A stretch of 47,135 bases of DNA, from positions 1-47,135 of the forward strand of contig NZ_LKIR01000142.1 of NCBI RefSeq assembly GCF_001462205.1, read 5' to 3'. The stretch comes from Haloparvum sedimenti (lineage in GTDB: Archaea; Halobacteriota; Halobacteria; Halobacteriales; Haloferacaceae). The notes below the pieces were generated by a model. It was not told the DNA's origin. It ran no database searches and worked only from the letters and a program-made list of their open reading frames with translations. Position numbers and translations under genes: made by a program. Below, piece after piece: positions 31,657 through 42,643 of this stretch; position 1 is the stretch's first letter, and the number at the start of each line of letters is the position of its first letter.

Positions 31657-32649
31657 ATGCCAATCATCAACGACGACGCGCAACACGATCCGAACAAGAT
31701 ACTGCCGATCGACTACGACTGGGCGCGAGAGTACTACGAGGACGGCGTCAACAACAACTGGGTGCCCGAGGAGATCCCGATGGCCGACGACGTGCGCCAG
31801 TGGGAGAACGACGAGCTCACCGACGCCGAGCGCCAGCTCGTCGAGTGGAACCTCGGGTTCTTCTCGACCGCGGAGTCGCTCACCGCCAACAACCTCGTGC
31901 TTGCGGTGTACGACTACGTCACCGCTCCCGAGTGTCGCCAGTACCTGCTCAGACAGGCCTACGAGGAGGCGGTCCACACGGACACGTTCATCTACTGCTG
32001 TGACTCGCTCGGCTTCGACCCCGACTACCTCTACGGGATGTACGACCGCATCCCCGCCATCGAGGCGAAAGACGAGTTCGTCGTGGACCTCACGCGAGCC
32101 ATCGACCGACCCGACTTCACCATCGAGGACGACGCGGACGTGCGGGCGTTCCTCCGCGACCTCGTCGGGTTCTACGTCATCATGGAGGGGATCTTCTTCT
32201 ACGCCGGCTTCGCGATGATGCTCGCGCTGAAGCGGCGCGGGAAGATGGTCGGCGTCGGCGAGCAGTTCGAGTACATCATGCGCGACGAGTCGCTCCACCT
32301 CAACTTCGGCGTCGACCTGATCAACACGATCCGCGAGGAGAACCCCGGCGTCTGGACCGACGAGTTCGAGGCCGAGATCGCGGACCTGATCGAGGAGGCG
32401 GTGGCGCTGGAGTCGACCTACGCCGAGGAGGCGTGTCCCCCGGACCTGATGGGGATGTCCGCCGAGGGGTTCGTGGAGTACGTCGAGTACGTCGCGGACC
32501 GGCGGCTCACGCAACTCGGGATGGCCGAGCAGTTCGGCACGGAGAACCCGTTCCCGTGGATGTCCGAGGCGACCGACCTCGCCCGCGAGGCCAACTTCTT
32601 CGAGCGGCAGGTCACCGAGTACCAGTCCGGCGGCTCGCTCGACTGGTAG
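31657..32649 (+). CDS. nrdB: Ribonucleotide reductase beta subunit, class Ic-like (Phe at the radical position)
   Basis: A 330-residue radical-generating subunit. Metal ligands by alignment to class I R2: Glu73, Glu104 and His107 (EEAVHTDTF), Glu177 (MEGIFFY), Glu211 and His214 (DESLH). The residue four after His107, the radical Tyr in class Ia, is Phe111, and the first ligand is Glu rather than Asp. Together these are the signature of class Ic (Mn/Fe, tyrosyl-radical-free) subunits first known from Chlamydia. The C-terminal tail with the penultimate aromatic (GGSLDW) would dock on NrdA. The gap of 36 bp from nrdA shows no separate promoter. Confidence 0.93.
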   Translation: MPIINDDAQHDPNKILPIDYDWAREYYEDGVNNNWVPEEIPMADDVRQWENDELTDAERQLVEWNLGFFSTAESLTANNLVLAVYDYVTAPECRQYLLRQAYEEAVHTDTFIYCCDSLGFDPDYLYGMYDRIPAIEAKDEFVVDLTRAIDRPDFTIEDDADVRAFLRDLVGFYVIMEGIFFYAGFAMMLALKRRGKMVGVGEQFEYIMRDESLHLNFGVDLINTIREENPGVWTDEFEAEIADLIEEAVALESTYAEEACPPDLMGMSAEGFVEYVEYVADRRLTQLGMAEQFGTENPFPWMSEATDLAREANFFERQVTEYQSGGSLDW

Positions 32650-32661
32650 GCCGCGAGCGGG

Positions 32662-33876
32662 CTACTCCTCGCGCTCGAACGCCGCGTCCGGCTCGTCCGC
32701 GACCGCGGGCTCCCCCTCCACGCCGGCCTTCTCGCCCGTCGTGAGGTCGTCGTCCGCCTGCGAGACGAGGTCCTCGAGCGCCGCGTCCACGTCGTCGAGC
32801 CCCAGCAGCTCGCGGGTCTCAGCGTCGAAATCGCGGCTCTCCATGCCCGACCCCTTCCCGCCCACGTCCGACCCGGAGAGGTGTCTGCCGTACCGGCCGA
32901 CCAGACTCGTCAGCTCCTGCGGGAGGACGAACGTGGTGGACTCGCCCTGCCCGATGGCTTCGAGCGTCTCCATGCCGCGCTCGATCACCGCGCGCTCGCC
33001 CATCGACTCCGCGGCCTTCGCGCGGAGGACGGTCGCGATCGAGTCACCCTGCGCCTCGAGGATCTGGCTCTGCTTCTCGCCCTGCGCCTCGAGGATGGCG
33101 GCCGATTTCTGTCCCTCGGCGGACTCGACCGCGGACCGGCGCTCGCCCTGCGCCTCGAGAATCATCGCGCGGCGGCGGCGCTCCGCGGAGGACTGCTGTT
33201 CCATCGCGCGCTGGACGTCCCTGGAGGGGTTCACCTCGCGGACCTCCACCGCCTCGACGCGGATCCCCCACTGGTCGGTCGGCTCGTCCAGCTCCTCGTG
33301 GATCCGGTCGTTGATCAGCTCGCGGCGCGCGAGCGTGTCGTCCAGGTCCATGTCGCCGAGCGTCGCTCGGAGGGTCGTCTGTGCGAGGTTGGAGACGGCG
33401 GTCTCGTAGTCGTCGACCTCCAGGAACGCCCGCTTGGCGTCCATCACGCGGAGGTAGACGACAGCGTCCGCGGTCACCGGGGAGTTGTCCCGCGTGATCG
33501 CCTCCTGTTGTGGCACGTCGAACGTCTGCGTCCGCACGTCGAAGGGGTAGGTCCGCGAGACGAACGGCGGGATCAGGTGAACCCCCGGCTCCAGCAGGCG
33601 GCGGTACTCGCCGAAGACGGTCAGCGCCTCGCGCTCGTACGCCTCGACGATCTCGACGGCGCTGGCGACGGTCAGCGCGGCCAGAAGCAGAGCGAGCATG
33701 CCTACACCGAGTAGGAGGTCCTGACTCAGTGCGACGATCGCGACGAGGAGGGCGACCCCGACCGCGGCGACGCGCTTGGCGCCGTCGGGGACCCCGCCGC
33801 TGGCGCTGGCGTCGACCGTCGTCGTGCGCGCTGACGCACGCCCGAGCAGCCGGGCCGTGCGTCGGAGGAGACTCAT
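32662..33876 (-). CDS. SPFH/Band 7 (stomatin-like) membrane protein
   Basis: 404 residues. An N-terminal basic stretch is followed by a hydrophobic hairpin at about 33-77, which anchors the protein. The SPFH domain spans about 78-250 (EREALTVFGEYRRLLEPGVH, RTQTFDVPQQEAITRDN, VVYLRVMD). A coiled coil with three ILEAQGE/D repeats (about 235-285) follows, then a disordered acidic tail. Family members organise membrane microdomains and often pair with an NfeD protease, which is not next to this gene. GTTTACC about 30 nt upstream supports the ATG. It is convergent with nrdB, with 12 bp between stops. Confidence 0.92.
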   Translation of the reverse strand: MSLLRRTARLLGRASARTTTVDASASGGVPDGAKRVAAVGVALLVAIVALSQDLLLGVGMLALLLAALTVASAVEIVEAYEREALTVFGEYRRLLEPGVHLIPPFVSRTYPFDVRTQTFDVPQQEAITRDNSPVTADAVVYLRVMDAKRAFLEVDDYETAVSNLAQTTLRATLGDMDLDDTLARRELINDRIHEELDEPTDQWGIRVEAVEVREVNPSRDVQRAMEQQSSAERRRRAMILEAQGERRSAVESAEGQKSAAILEAQGEKQSQILEAQGDSIATVLRAKAAESMGERAVIERGMETLEAIGQGESTTFVLPQELTSLVGRYGRHLSGSDVGGKGSGMESRDFDAETRELLGLDDVDAALEDLVSQADDDLTTGEKAGVEGEPAVADEPDAAFEREE

Positions 33877-33990
33877 ACCGCTCCTTCGGCCCCCGCATGG
33901 TAAACGTTCACGCCGATCCGGCCCCCGCGAGCGGCGAGCGACGAGCGCCGCGACGGCACGCCTTATGAGTCACGGGTCCCAAGCCGACCC

Positions 33991-34305
33991 ATGGCGAGCG
34001 AGCCCTGCGAGGTCTGCGGGACGAAGGTGCGGATCGCCGGCGGCATCGGCGACCTGTGGAACTTCGCGTTCGAGTCGACGCAGGGCATGACGCTGGAACT
34101 CGCGGACGGCTCCGAGTTCTTCCTCTGTTTCGACTGCGTGGAGCGGCTGCCGGGCGACCGCGAGCCCCGGTCCGAGGACGTGGAGACGCTCCAGAAACTG
34201 GCCGCGGAGGACGCGCTCCCGGGTCCGGACGCCGACTCGGCCGCCGACACGGACTCCGACTCGACCGCCGGCGCGGACGCTGATGCCGACACACCGACGG
34301 AGTAG
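33991..34305 (+). CDS. Small zinc-ribbon protein
   Basis: 104 residues. CEVCG near the N-terminus and CFDC about 40 residues later make a four-cysteine zinc ribbon. The C-terminal third is an acidic Asp/Ala/Thr low-complexity tail. I recall a similar Halobacteria-only family (DUF7561-like), function unknown; small zinc fingers of this kind may bind nucleic acid or protein partners. CCTTATG about 27 nt before the ATG fits a leaderless start. The next gene, a helicase, begins 49 bp after its stop and has its own T-run box, so the two may be only loosely linked. Confidence 0.75.
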   Translation: MASEPCEVCGTKVRIAGGIGDLWNFAFESTQGMTLELADGSEFFLCFDCVERLPGDREPRSEDVETLQKLAAEDALPGPDADSAADTDSDSTAGADADADTPTE

Positions 34306-34353
34306 CCGGCCGGCATCCGTGAGCTTTTCTCCGGTGGCGCGCCACCTCCCGGC

Positions 34354-36258
34354 GTGGACCCCGACCGGATCCCCGCGGAGTTCCCGGCCCCGAGCCACCG
34401 CGGCGCACAGGAGCGGGCGCTGCGGGACATCCGCGACGCGTTCGCGGCCGGCAACGACGTGGTGCTCGTGCGCGCGCCGACCGGGAGCGGCAAGTCCCTG
34501 CTCGCGCGGTCGATCATGGGCGCCGCCCGCGAGGTGAGCGAGGCCGCTCCGAGCGAGGCGGCGGGCGCCTACTACACCACGCCGCAGGTGTCACAGCTCG
34601 ACGACGTGGCGACGGACGACCTGCTGGACGACCTCAACGTGATCCGCGGGAAGGCGAACTACGACTGCATCCTCCCCGGCGAGCACGACACGCCGGTCAA
34701 CCAGGCCCCCTGCGTCCGCAAGCGCGGGTTCGACTGCAGCGTCAAACACCGCTGCCCGTACTTCTCGGACCGCTCCATCGCCTCCTCGCGGCGGTTCGCG
34801 GCCATGACGCTGGCCTACTTCATGCAGACCGCCGGCTCCGAGGTGTTCCGCAAGCGCGACGTGGTCGTCATCGACGAGGCGCACGGGCTCGCGGAGTGGG
34901 CCGAGATGTACGCGACCGTCGAGCTGTCGCCCGACCGCGTCCCCGTCTGGGACGACGTGGGCGTGCCGGACGTGGAGACGGACGCCGCGGCCGACGAGGA
35001 CGCGCTCGACCGCACCGTCCGGTTCGTTGAGCAGCTCCGCGACGCCTGCGAGCGCGCGAAAGACGAGCTGATCGGCCGGCCGGAGCTGGAGCCGGCGGAG
35101 GTCGCGCGCCGCGACCGCCTGCAGGAGCTGATCTCGGAGCTCGGCTGGTTCCTGGAGGACTACCGCGAGCCGGAGAGCCCGACGACGTGGGTCGTCGACC
35201 AGCCCGGTGGCGAGGGGACGGCGATCACGATCAAGCCGCTCGACCCCGCGCGCTACCTCAGACACACCGTCTGGGACCGCGGAAATCGGTTCGCGCTGCT
35301 GTCCGCGACCATCCTCTCGAAGGAGGCGTTCTGTCGCGGCGTCGGCCTCGACCCCGCGGACGTCGCGCTGGTCGACGTGCCCCACACCTTCCCGCTCGAG
35401 AACCGCCCCCTGTACGACGTAACGCAGGGGTCGATGACCTACGAGCACCGCGACGAGACGCTGCCGCGGATCGCCCGGCTGATCGTTCGCCTGATGGCCC
35501 GCCATCCCGACGAGAAGGGGCTGATCCACGCGCACTCGTACGCCATCGCGGAGCGACTGGTCGACCGCCTCGGCGAGTTCGGCGTCGCCGCGAGGCTCCG
35601 CCGACACGCGACGGAGAACCGCGACGAGCAGCTGGAGCTGTGGAAGGACAGCGACGACCCAGAAGTGTTCGTCTCGGTGAAGATGGAGGAGGCGCTGGAC
35701 CTGAAGGGCGACCTCTGCCGCTGGCAGGTGGTCTGCAAGGCGCCGTACCTCAACACGAACGACTCCCGCGTCGCGCGCCGGTTGGAGGAGGGACAGTGGT
35801 CGTGGTACCACCGCGCCGCGCTCCGGACGGTGATCCAGGCCTGCGGGCGCGTCGTCCGCGCGCCCGACGACCACGGCGCGACCTACCTCGCGGACGACTC
35901 CCTGCTGGACCTGTTCGACCGCGCCGCGGCGGACACGCCGCCGTGGTTCCGCGAACAAGTGGACGCCATGACGACCCCGGATCTGCCGGCGTTCGACCCC
36001 GGTGCCGCCCTCGCCGGGATCGACGCGGCGCCGTCCCCTTCGAAGTCGGGCGGACCGGCCGGGGGAATCGGGTCGCGGTCGTCGGAGAGACCCGACGGAG
36101 CGACCGGTACCGGCGGATCGAGTGCGAACGAACGCGACGGCTCAGCGGGGGACGGTGCCGGCGGGAGCGGCGGGGGGTCGCCCACGCGGACCCGCTCCGA
36201 GGCCGACGCCGAGCGGCGGGAGAACCACCCCCTCTCGGACGTGTGGGGAGACGGGTGA
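34354..36258 (+). CDS. Fe-S superfamily 2 DNA helicase (DinG/XPD-like)
   Basis: 634 residues. Walker A APTGSGKS is at 41-48 and Walker B DEAH at 174-177. Between them the four cysteines 105, 120, 128 and 134 form the Fe-S cluster of XPD/DinG/FANCJ helicases, which unwind DNA 5' to 3' in repair. Later motifs include LLSATIL and QACGRVVRAPDD (motif VI, arginine finger). The last 110 residues are Ser/Gly-rich and disordered. The GTG start at 34354 lies about 27 nt after GAGCTTTTCT, so it looks leaderless. It is separate from the canonical archaeal XPD by the early Cys spacing, and a damage-repair role is likely but unproved. Confidence 0.9.
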   Translation: MDPDRIPAEFPAPSHRGAQERALRDIRDAFAAGNDVVLVRAPTGSGKSLLARSIMGAAREVSEAAPSEAAGAYYTTPQVSQLDDVATDDLLDDLNVIRGKANYDCILPGEHDTPVNQAPCVRKRGFDCSVKHRCPYFSDRSIASSRRFAAMTLAYFMQTAGSEVFRKRDVVVIDEAHGLAEWAEMYATVELSPDRVPVWDDVGVPDVETDAAADEDALDRTVRFVEQLRDACERAKDELIGRPELEPAEVARRDRLQELISELGWFLEDYREPESPTTWVVDQPGGEGTAITIKPLDPARYLRHTVWDRGNRFALLSATILSKEAFCRGVGLDPADVALVDVPHTFPLENRPLYDVTQGSMTYEHRDETLPRIARLIVRLMARHPDEKGLIHAHSYAIAERLVDRLGEFGVAARLRRHATENRDEQLELWKDSDDPEVFVSVKMEEALDLKGDLCRWQVVCKAPYLNTNDSRVARRLEEGQWSWYHRAALRTVIQACGRVVRAPDDHGATYLADDSLLDLFDRAAADTPPWFREQVDAMTTPDLPAFDPGAALAGIDAAPSPSKSGGPAGGIGSRSSERPDGATGTGGSSANERDGSAGDGAGGSGGGSPTRTRSEADAERRENHPLSDVWGDG

Positions 36259-36271
36259 GCGACGGTCGCGG

Positions 36272-37228
36272 TCAGGCGTTCTCTCGGTCGCAGAGGCCGC
36301 GATCGGCCAGGAACGTACCGACCTCCTCGCGGGTCGGAAGCCCCGGCTGAGCGAATTCCGTGGTGCAGTTGATCGCCGCCGTCGCGGCGGCGAACCGCCC
36401 GGCCGCCGTCGCCGATTCCTTGGCCAACAGCCAGCGGTCGACGAGCGCGGCGGTGAAGGCGTCGCCCGCGCCGGTCGTGTCGACCGGGTCCACGTCGAAG
36501 GCGTCGACTGACACACGGTCGCCGTTCGCGAAGAGGGTCGCCCCCTCGTCTCCCTCAGTCAGCGCCACGCGGGGACAGCCGGCCGTGGCGAAGCGCTCCC
36601 GTGCGTCCGCGAGGTCACCGTCGACGAACGCGGGCGCCGCGACCGACCCCGAGACGAACAGCGCCGCGCGGTCGAGCGCGAGGTCGGCGGTTTCCCGCGT
36701 CGTCGCCCGACCGGCGAGCTCCTCCAGGGGCCCGGAGAGGTCGAACGCGACCGGTGGGAACCCGGGGTCGGTGGCCGCATCGAGCACCGCTCTCGTCGCC
36801 GAGTCAGGCGTGTAAGCCGTCAGGAACACCGCGTCCGCGCCACGCATGTACGCGAGGTCCGCCTCGCTGATCTCGAGGTGTCTGAACTGACCGTCCGTGG
36901 TGACGATCATGCGCTCGCCCGCCGGATTCCGGAAGACGAGGGAGCGCGTCGACTGCCCCGACCCGGTCCGGACGCGGTCGGTGTCGACGGCCGTGTCCGC
37001 GAGCCGACGCCGGACCTCCTCGGCGGTGTCGTCGTCGCCGAGCCGGCTCACCAGTCCCACGTCGCGACCGAGCCGCGCGAGCGCGAGCGCGACGTTCGCG
37101 CCGACGCCGCCCAGTCCGGTTTCGACGTCGGGCGCGAAGGCGCCGCCGTCCGGCTCCGGGAGGTTCGTGACCGCGTAGTGGTCGTCCAGCAGCGCGCCGC
37201 CCACGACGACGACCGACGGGGAGTCCAT
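36272..37228 (-). CDS. PfkB-family sugar kinase
   Basis: 318 residues from the ATG at 37228. The N-terminal PfkB signature GGVGANVALALARLG is at 40-54 and the C-terminal DTTGAGDAF at about 250-258, with catalytic Asp256. These are the ribokinase-fold hallmarks. The substrate could be ribose, 2-keto-3-deoxygluconate, fructose or a nucleoside; sequence alone does not decide. TTTATC (minus strand about 37258-37253) about 27 nt upstream supports the start, and the open frame upstream to 37354 is non-coding. It is convergent with the helicase and may be co-transcribed with nothing else. Confidence 0.88.
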   Translation of the reverse strand: MDSPSVVVVGGALLDDHYAVTNLPEPDGGAFAPDVETGLGGVGANVALALARLGRDVGLVSRLGDDDTAEEVRRRLADTAVDTDRVRTGSGQSTRSLVFRNPAGERMIVTTDGQFRHLEISEADLAYMRGADAVFLTAYTPDSATRAVLDAATDPGFPPVAFDLSGPLEELAGRATTRETADLALDRAALFVSGSVAAPAFVDGDLADARERFATAGCPRVALTEGDEGATLFANGDRVSVDAFDVDPVDTTGAGDAFTAALVDRWLLAKESATAAGRFAAATAAINCTTEFAQPGLPTREEVGTFLADRGLCDRENA

Positions 37229-37319
37229 GCCTGTGAGCGCGGCCGCGGCGCTGATAAATGAGTCGTCCGCGGACGCGTCCTCCGTTCGGTCCGCGTCGTT
37301 CGCTCTGCCAGTCCGGCAG

Positions 37320-38231
37320 TCAGTCCCGCCGGTCCAGAAACGCCAGCACGCCACGGGTGTTCAACCGCGCCTCGGCGCGGTGGCGCTCCTCGTTCCAGAA
37401 GTCGCCGGCGTCCTCGGCGGCCGCCTCGACGAAGTGGTCGATGACGGCGTCGTCGTCCGCCAACGCCTCACGCTTCGCGCGGACCGCCTCCACCCACTCG
37501 ACGTACGCCCGCTTCGTCTGTTCGACGATCGCGGGGTCGTACTCGCGCGGGCCGAAGTGGCCGAAACAGAGCGTCTCGGGCGTCAGATCCGCAATGGTAG
37601 AGGCGTCCGAGAGACATTGATCGAGGTCGAACTGCGGCGGCGGCGAGGTGGTTCGCACTCGGTCGATCTTCGGGACATAAATGCCGAGCGCGTCCGCGGT
37701 GAAGACGACGCCCTCGTCGGGTTCGTGGAAGACCGTCTGGTGTGGCGCGTGACCGGGGGCCTCGATCACCTCGAGCGTCCGGTCGCCCAGATCGATCCGG
37801 TCGCCGTCTCCGATCCCCGCGATCCGGTCTTCCGGGACCGGCTCCGGTTCGACGTAGTGTTTCCACTGGTCGCCCACCGCGGCCTTGGTTCCCTCGACCA
37901 GCCGGTCGGGGTCGATGAGATGGCGGACGCCGCGTTCGTGGATCCGGACCTCGGCGTTCGGGTACTCGGCGGCGAGGTAGCCGGCGCCGCCGGCGTGGTC
38001 GAGGTGGGCGTGGGTCGGCAGGACCCACGAGAGGTCCTCGCGGCCGATTCCCAGCTCCGCGAGGGTCTCGAACAGCAGCTCCCGGTTCGTGCCGATACCG
38101 GTGTCGATCACCGCGGGCTCGGGCGTGTCGTAGACGTAGACCGTCCCGTACCCGTCGGTGTCGTACATCCCCGTGTCGTGGTAGTAGAGGTCCGTCGCGC
38201 CGCGGACCGCCTCGAACTCGCCCCGGGTCAT
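37320..38231 (-). CDS. MBL-fold metallo-hydrolase
   Basis: 303 residues from the ATG at 38231. The zinc motif THAHLDHAGG is at 73-82, with further metal ligands in APGHAPHQT, FTADALG and GHFGPREYD. These are typical of glyoxalase II/lactonase-like MBL hydrolases. The substrate is unknown. CCTTAAGG (minus strand) about 27 nt before the ATG fits a leaderless promoter; longer open frames upstream run antisense through hisG and are rejected. It lies 91 bp upstream of the PfkB gene on the same strand, so the two could be one unit with a second promoter. Confidence 0.85.
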   Translation of the reverse strand: MTRGEFEAVRGATDLYYHDTGMYDTDGYGTVYVYDTPEPAVIDTGIGTNRELLFETLAELGIGREDLSWVLPTHAHLDHAGGAGYLAAEYPNAEVRIHERGVRHLIDPDRLVEGTKAAVGDQWKHYVEPEPVPEDRIAGIGDGDRIDLGDRTLEVIEAPGHAPHQTVFHEPDEGVVFTADALGIYVPKIDRVRTTSPPPQFDLDQCLSDASTIADLTPETLCFGHFGPREYDPAIVEQTKRAYVEWVEAVRAKREALADDDAVIDHFVEAAAEDAGDFWNEERHRAEARLNTRGVLAFLDRRD

Positions 38232-38277
38232 ACCGGCGTGGTCACTCCGGAGGGGCCTTAAGGGTTCGATCGCGGCC

Positions 38278-38320
38278 GTCGGTGCGGTCCCCCGCGCTTC
38301 GCGCCCCGCGCCGCACCGAC
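38278..38320. other. 10-bp stem inverted repeat in the divergent MBL-hisG gap
   Basis: GTCGGTGCGG (38278-38287) and CCGCACCGAC (38311-38320) pair perfectly around a GC-rich 23-nt loop that itself contains CGCG..CGCG. It lies in the 312-bp gap between divergent genes. Apart from the two promoters (CCTTAAGG near 38258 and AAAACGGTTTCC near 38510) the gap holds no gene that I can support. Confidence 0.45.
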
Positions 38321-38543
38321 AGCGTCCCCGCGACCTATTCGGACTGTGGGTGGTCCCGCTCGCGAGTCGGTGCTCGTGAGCCGCTGAACCACCGCCCGCG
38401 CGCCCGAGGACGGATGGCCGCGGCTTCCGACAAAAGGGTTCGCCGCGGGGCGGAGGCGGCCGCCTCGGCACCGACCGTCTCGGCACCGGCCGCGGGCTCC
38501 GACGCGACGAAAACGGTTTCCCCCCGCCGCGCGAGGGTCGAGT

Positions 38544-39434
38544 ATGCGCATCGCCGTGCCCAACAAGGGCCGACTCCACGAGCCGACCATCGACCTGCTG
38601 GAGCGCGCCGGGCTCCACGTCGAGAAGACCGCGGACCGCCAGCTGTACGCCGACACCGTCGACCCGGACGTGTCGGTGCTGTTCGCGCGCGCGGCCGACA
38701 TCCCGGAGTACGTCCGCGACGGCGCGGCGGACCTGGGGATCACGGGCCTCGACCAGGCCGAGGAGTCGGGCGGCGTCGTCGAGACCGCCGCGGCCGCCGA
38801 AGGCGACGAGCTGGTCGACCTGTTGAACCTCGGCTACGGCAACTGCCGGCTCGTCCTCGCGGCGCCGGAGGCGGACGGGATCGAGGACGTGGCCGAACTC
38901 CGCGGCGGCACGGTCGCCACCGAGTTTCCGGCCATCACCCGCGCCTACTTCGAGAGCGTCGGCGTCGACGTGGAGGTCGTGACGGTGACGGGCGCCACGG
39001 AGCTCACCCCCCACGTCGAGATGGCCGACGCCATCGTGGACATCACTTCGACCGGGACGACGCTGCAGGTGAACCGGTTGGAGATAATCGACGAGGTGCT
39101 CCAGTCGTCGGTCCGGCTGTTCGCGCGGCCGGACGTGGCCGACGACGAGAAGGTCCAGCAGGTCCGGACCGCCTTCGAGTCCGTCACCGAGGCGGAGGGG
39201 AAACGCTACCTGATGATGAACGCGCCGACGGCGAACCTCGACGACGTGAAGGAGGTCATCCCCGGGCTCGGCGGGCCGACGGTGATGGACGTCGAGGAGA
39301 AGGCGAACGGCGAGGAGACCGTCGCGGTCCACGCGGTCGTCGACGAGCGCGACGTGTTCGAGACGATCACCGACCTGAAGGCGGTCGGCGCGTCCGGCAT
39401 CCTCGTCACCGAGATCGAGCGGCTGGTCGAGTAG
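38544..39434 (+). CDS. hisG: ATP phosphoribosyltransferase
   Basis: HisG starts histidine synthesis by joining PRPP and ATP. Its 296 residues make it the long form, with a C-terminal PII-like regulatory domain that binds histidine (about 218-296: [17 protein letters not shown]...[12 protein letters not shown]). The catalytic domains contain [11 protein letters not shown], the ITGLDQA loop and the PRPP-binding [13 protein letters not shown]. The ATG at 38544 has AAAACGGTTTCC about 30 nt upstream. hisA and hisB are 21 kb away, so histidine genes are scattered in this genome. Two TTTCTGTGACTGCG units follow the stop. Confidence 0.97.
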   Translation: MRIAVPNKGRLHEPTIDLLERAGLHVEKTADRQLYADTVDPDVSVLFARAADIPEYVRDGAADLGITGLDQAEESGGVVETAAAAEGDELVDLLNLGYGNCRLVLAAPEADGIEDVAELRGGTVATEFPAITRAYFESVGVDVEVVTVTGATELTPHVEMADAIVDITSTGTTLQVNRLEIIDEVLQSSVRLFARPDVADDEKVQQVRTAFESVTEAEGKRYLMMNAPTANLDDVKEVIPGLGGPTVMDVEEKANGEETVAVHAVVDERDVFETITDLKAVGASGILVTEIERLVE

Positions 39435-39454
39435 CGCTGCCGTCTGCGAGCGGG

Positions 39455-39502
39455 TTTCTGTGACTGCGGGCGTGGTCGAAGCCGGCTGTTTTCTGTGACT
39501 GC
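39455..39502 (+). terminator. Paired TTTCTGTGACTGCG units after hisG
   Basis: Two copies of the 14-mer (starting 39455 and 39490, the second with an extra T) lie just after the hisG stop and before the convergent membrane gene stop at 39509. They belong to the T-rich 3'-end motif seen after hemD, radA and others. Likely termination signals. Confidence 0.45.
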
Positions 39503-39508
39503 GTCCGA

Positions 39509-40084
39509 TCAGGGCCGCCAGCCCTCCGCGTCGACCGCCCACAGCGCCGCGACCGCGAGCCCGCCGCCGAGCAGGCCCGCGATTCCCGCGGCCGCGGGCG
39601 CGGGAGAGGCGGCGATACCCGCGAGTAGCACCACCGCACCGGCCAGCAGCGCGTAGGTGTCCTCGGTGACCGAGCCGAGCACGACCGGCGCGACCGCACC
39701 GCCGACCGCCGCGCCCGACAGCAGGAAGCCCGCGGGGACGCCCGTCACCAGCGCGCGGAGCGCGTCGGCGGAGGCGAGCGCTGCCGCGTCCGGTTCCGCG
39801 GCGCTCGCGAGCAGCGCGAGGCCCGCGACCGCCGCGACGAGGGGCGTCGCGAGCGCCGTCACGGTGTTCACAGTCCGACCGCGGACGGCGGCGACGCCGG
39901 CGACGAACAGCGTCGCGCCGGCCGCGAGCGCCGCGGGCGGGAGCACGGCGAGGTAGCTCGCGGGGTCGGAAAGCGTCGGCACCGTCGCGCTCGACACGCT
40001 CCGGAGCGCGAGCGGCTGCGTCAACACCAGCAGAGAGACGACCAGCAGCCCGACGCCGAGCAGCCGGCGGGAACCAGCGACCAT
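39509..40084 (-). CDS. Small polytopic membrane protein of unknown function
   Basis: 191 residues that are almost entirely hydrophobic Ala/Leu/Val/Gly, with six or so helices (for example LLGVGLLVVSLLVLTQPLAL, YLAVLPPAALAAGATLFVAG, VTALATPLVAAVAGLALLAS, ALLAGAVVLLAGIAA). No motif or signature is recognised. The ATG at 40084 has TTTCTTAAG (minus strand) about 27 nt upstream, a good leaderless promoter. The composition fits the genome and the stop is close to the hisG terminator units, so it is probably real. Nothing else about function can be said. Confidence 0.65.
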   Translation of the reverse strand: MVAGSRRLLGVGLLVVSLLVLTQPLALRSVSSATVPTLSDPASYLAVLPPAALAAGATLFVAGVAAVRGRTVNTVTALATPLVAAVAGLALLASAAEPDAAALASADALRALVTGVPAGFLLSGAAVGGAVAPVVLGSVTEDTYALLAGAVVLLAGIAASPAPAAAGIAGLLGGGLAVAALWAVDAEGWRP

Positions 40085-40153
40085 GTCCGACCGGAGCGGC
40101 CGACGGAACTTAAGAAAGGCGGGACGGCGTGGACCGCGGGGGCGAGGTCGGCG

Positions 40154-40217
40154 TCAGAAGTCGTCCGCCTCAGAAGTCGTCCGCCTCAGAAGTCGTCCGC
40201 CTCAGAAGTCGTCCGCC

Positions 40218-40233
<16 letters not shown>
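40154..40233 (-). repeat. Five 16-bp tandem units containing the uvrB stop codon
   Basis: Five identical units of TCAGAAGTCGTCCGCC (plus strand) at 40154, 40170, 40186, 40202 and 40218. On the minus strand each reads GGCGGACGACTTCTGA, i.e. codons for ADDF plus TGA. The gene-proximal unit (40218-40233) is the real end of uvrB; four copies follow it. As 16 is not a multiple of 3, the copies place TGA in all three frames. Confidence 0.9.
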
Positions 40234-42275
<2,042 letters not shown>

Positions 42276-42643
42276 GTTGGCCGAAGTTGGCGGCGGAGAC
42301 ACTTGAGCGGCGCGCCCGGGGGGCCGCGACCGCCCCCGTCTCCGGAGTGCGGTGTCAAACTGTGGCTGGAACCGCCGCGGAAATTCCCTCGGGACATTCG
42401 TTCTGACAGAAAAATGCACCATAGACATCACAGACGGCGGCAAGATGGGCCGAAAGAGACGTGACAGCACGCCCCGAGGTTCGTGGACGGCGGACCAGCA
42501 CCGGGGGTCGCGAACGCGAGGTCTGGCCGGGGGACCGGCCGGCGGCGAGCGACGAGAACCGGCGGCTTTTGACGCGACGCGGACGACCCGGCCGGCGTTG
42601 ACGGGGCCGCGCGCCGCTTAGGTGGGGGTCGCCAAGCGGGGGT
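42276..42643. other. 368-bp divergent promoter region of uvrB and the binding-protein gene
   Basis: No credible gene. It holds the uvrB TATA-like GCTCAAGTG (minus strand, near 42300), an AT-richer stretch around 42395-42435 (GACAGAAAAATGCACC) and CGCTTAGG (about 42613-42621), which is 27 nt before the binding-protein ATG. The small CCGG-type inverted repeat near 42525-42545 is not distinctive. Confidence 0.6.

Noticed and set aside
37320-39542. A 740-codon minus-strand frame fusing the MBL gene to more than 400 upstream codons
   Set aside because: The upstream part is the antisense of hisG; the MBL start at 38231 has a proper TATA-like box.
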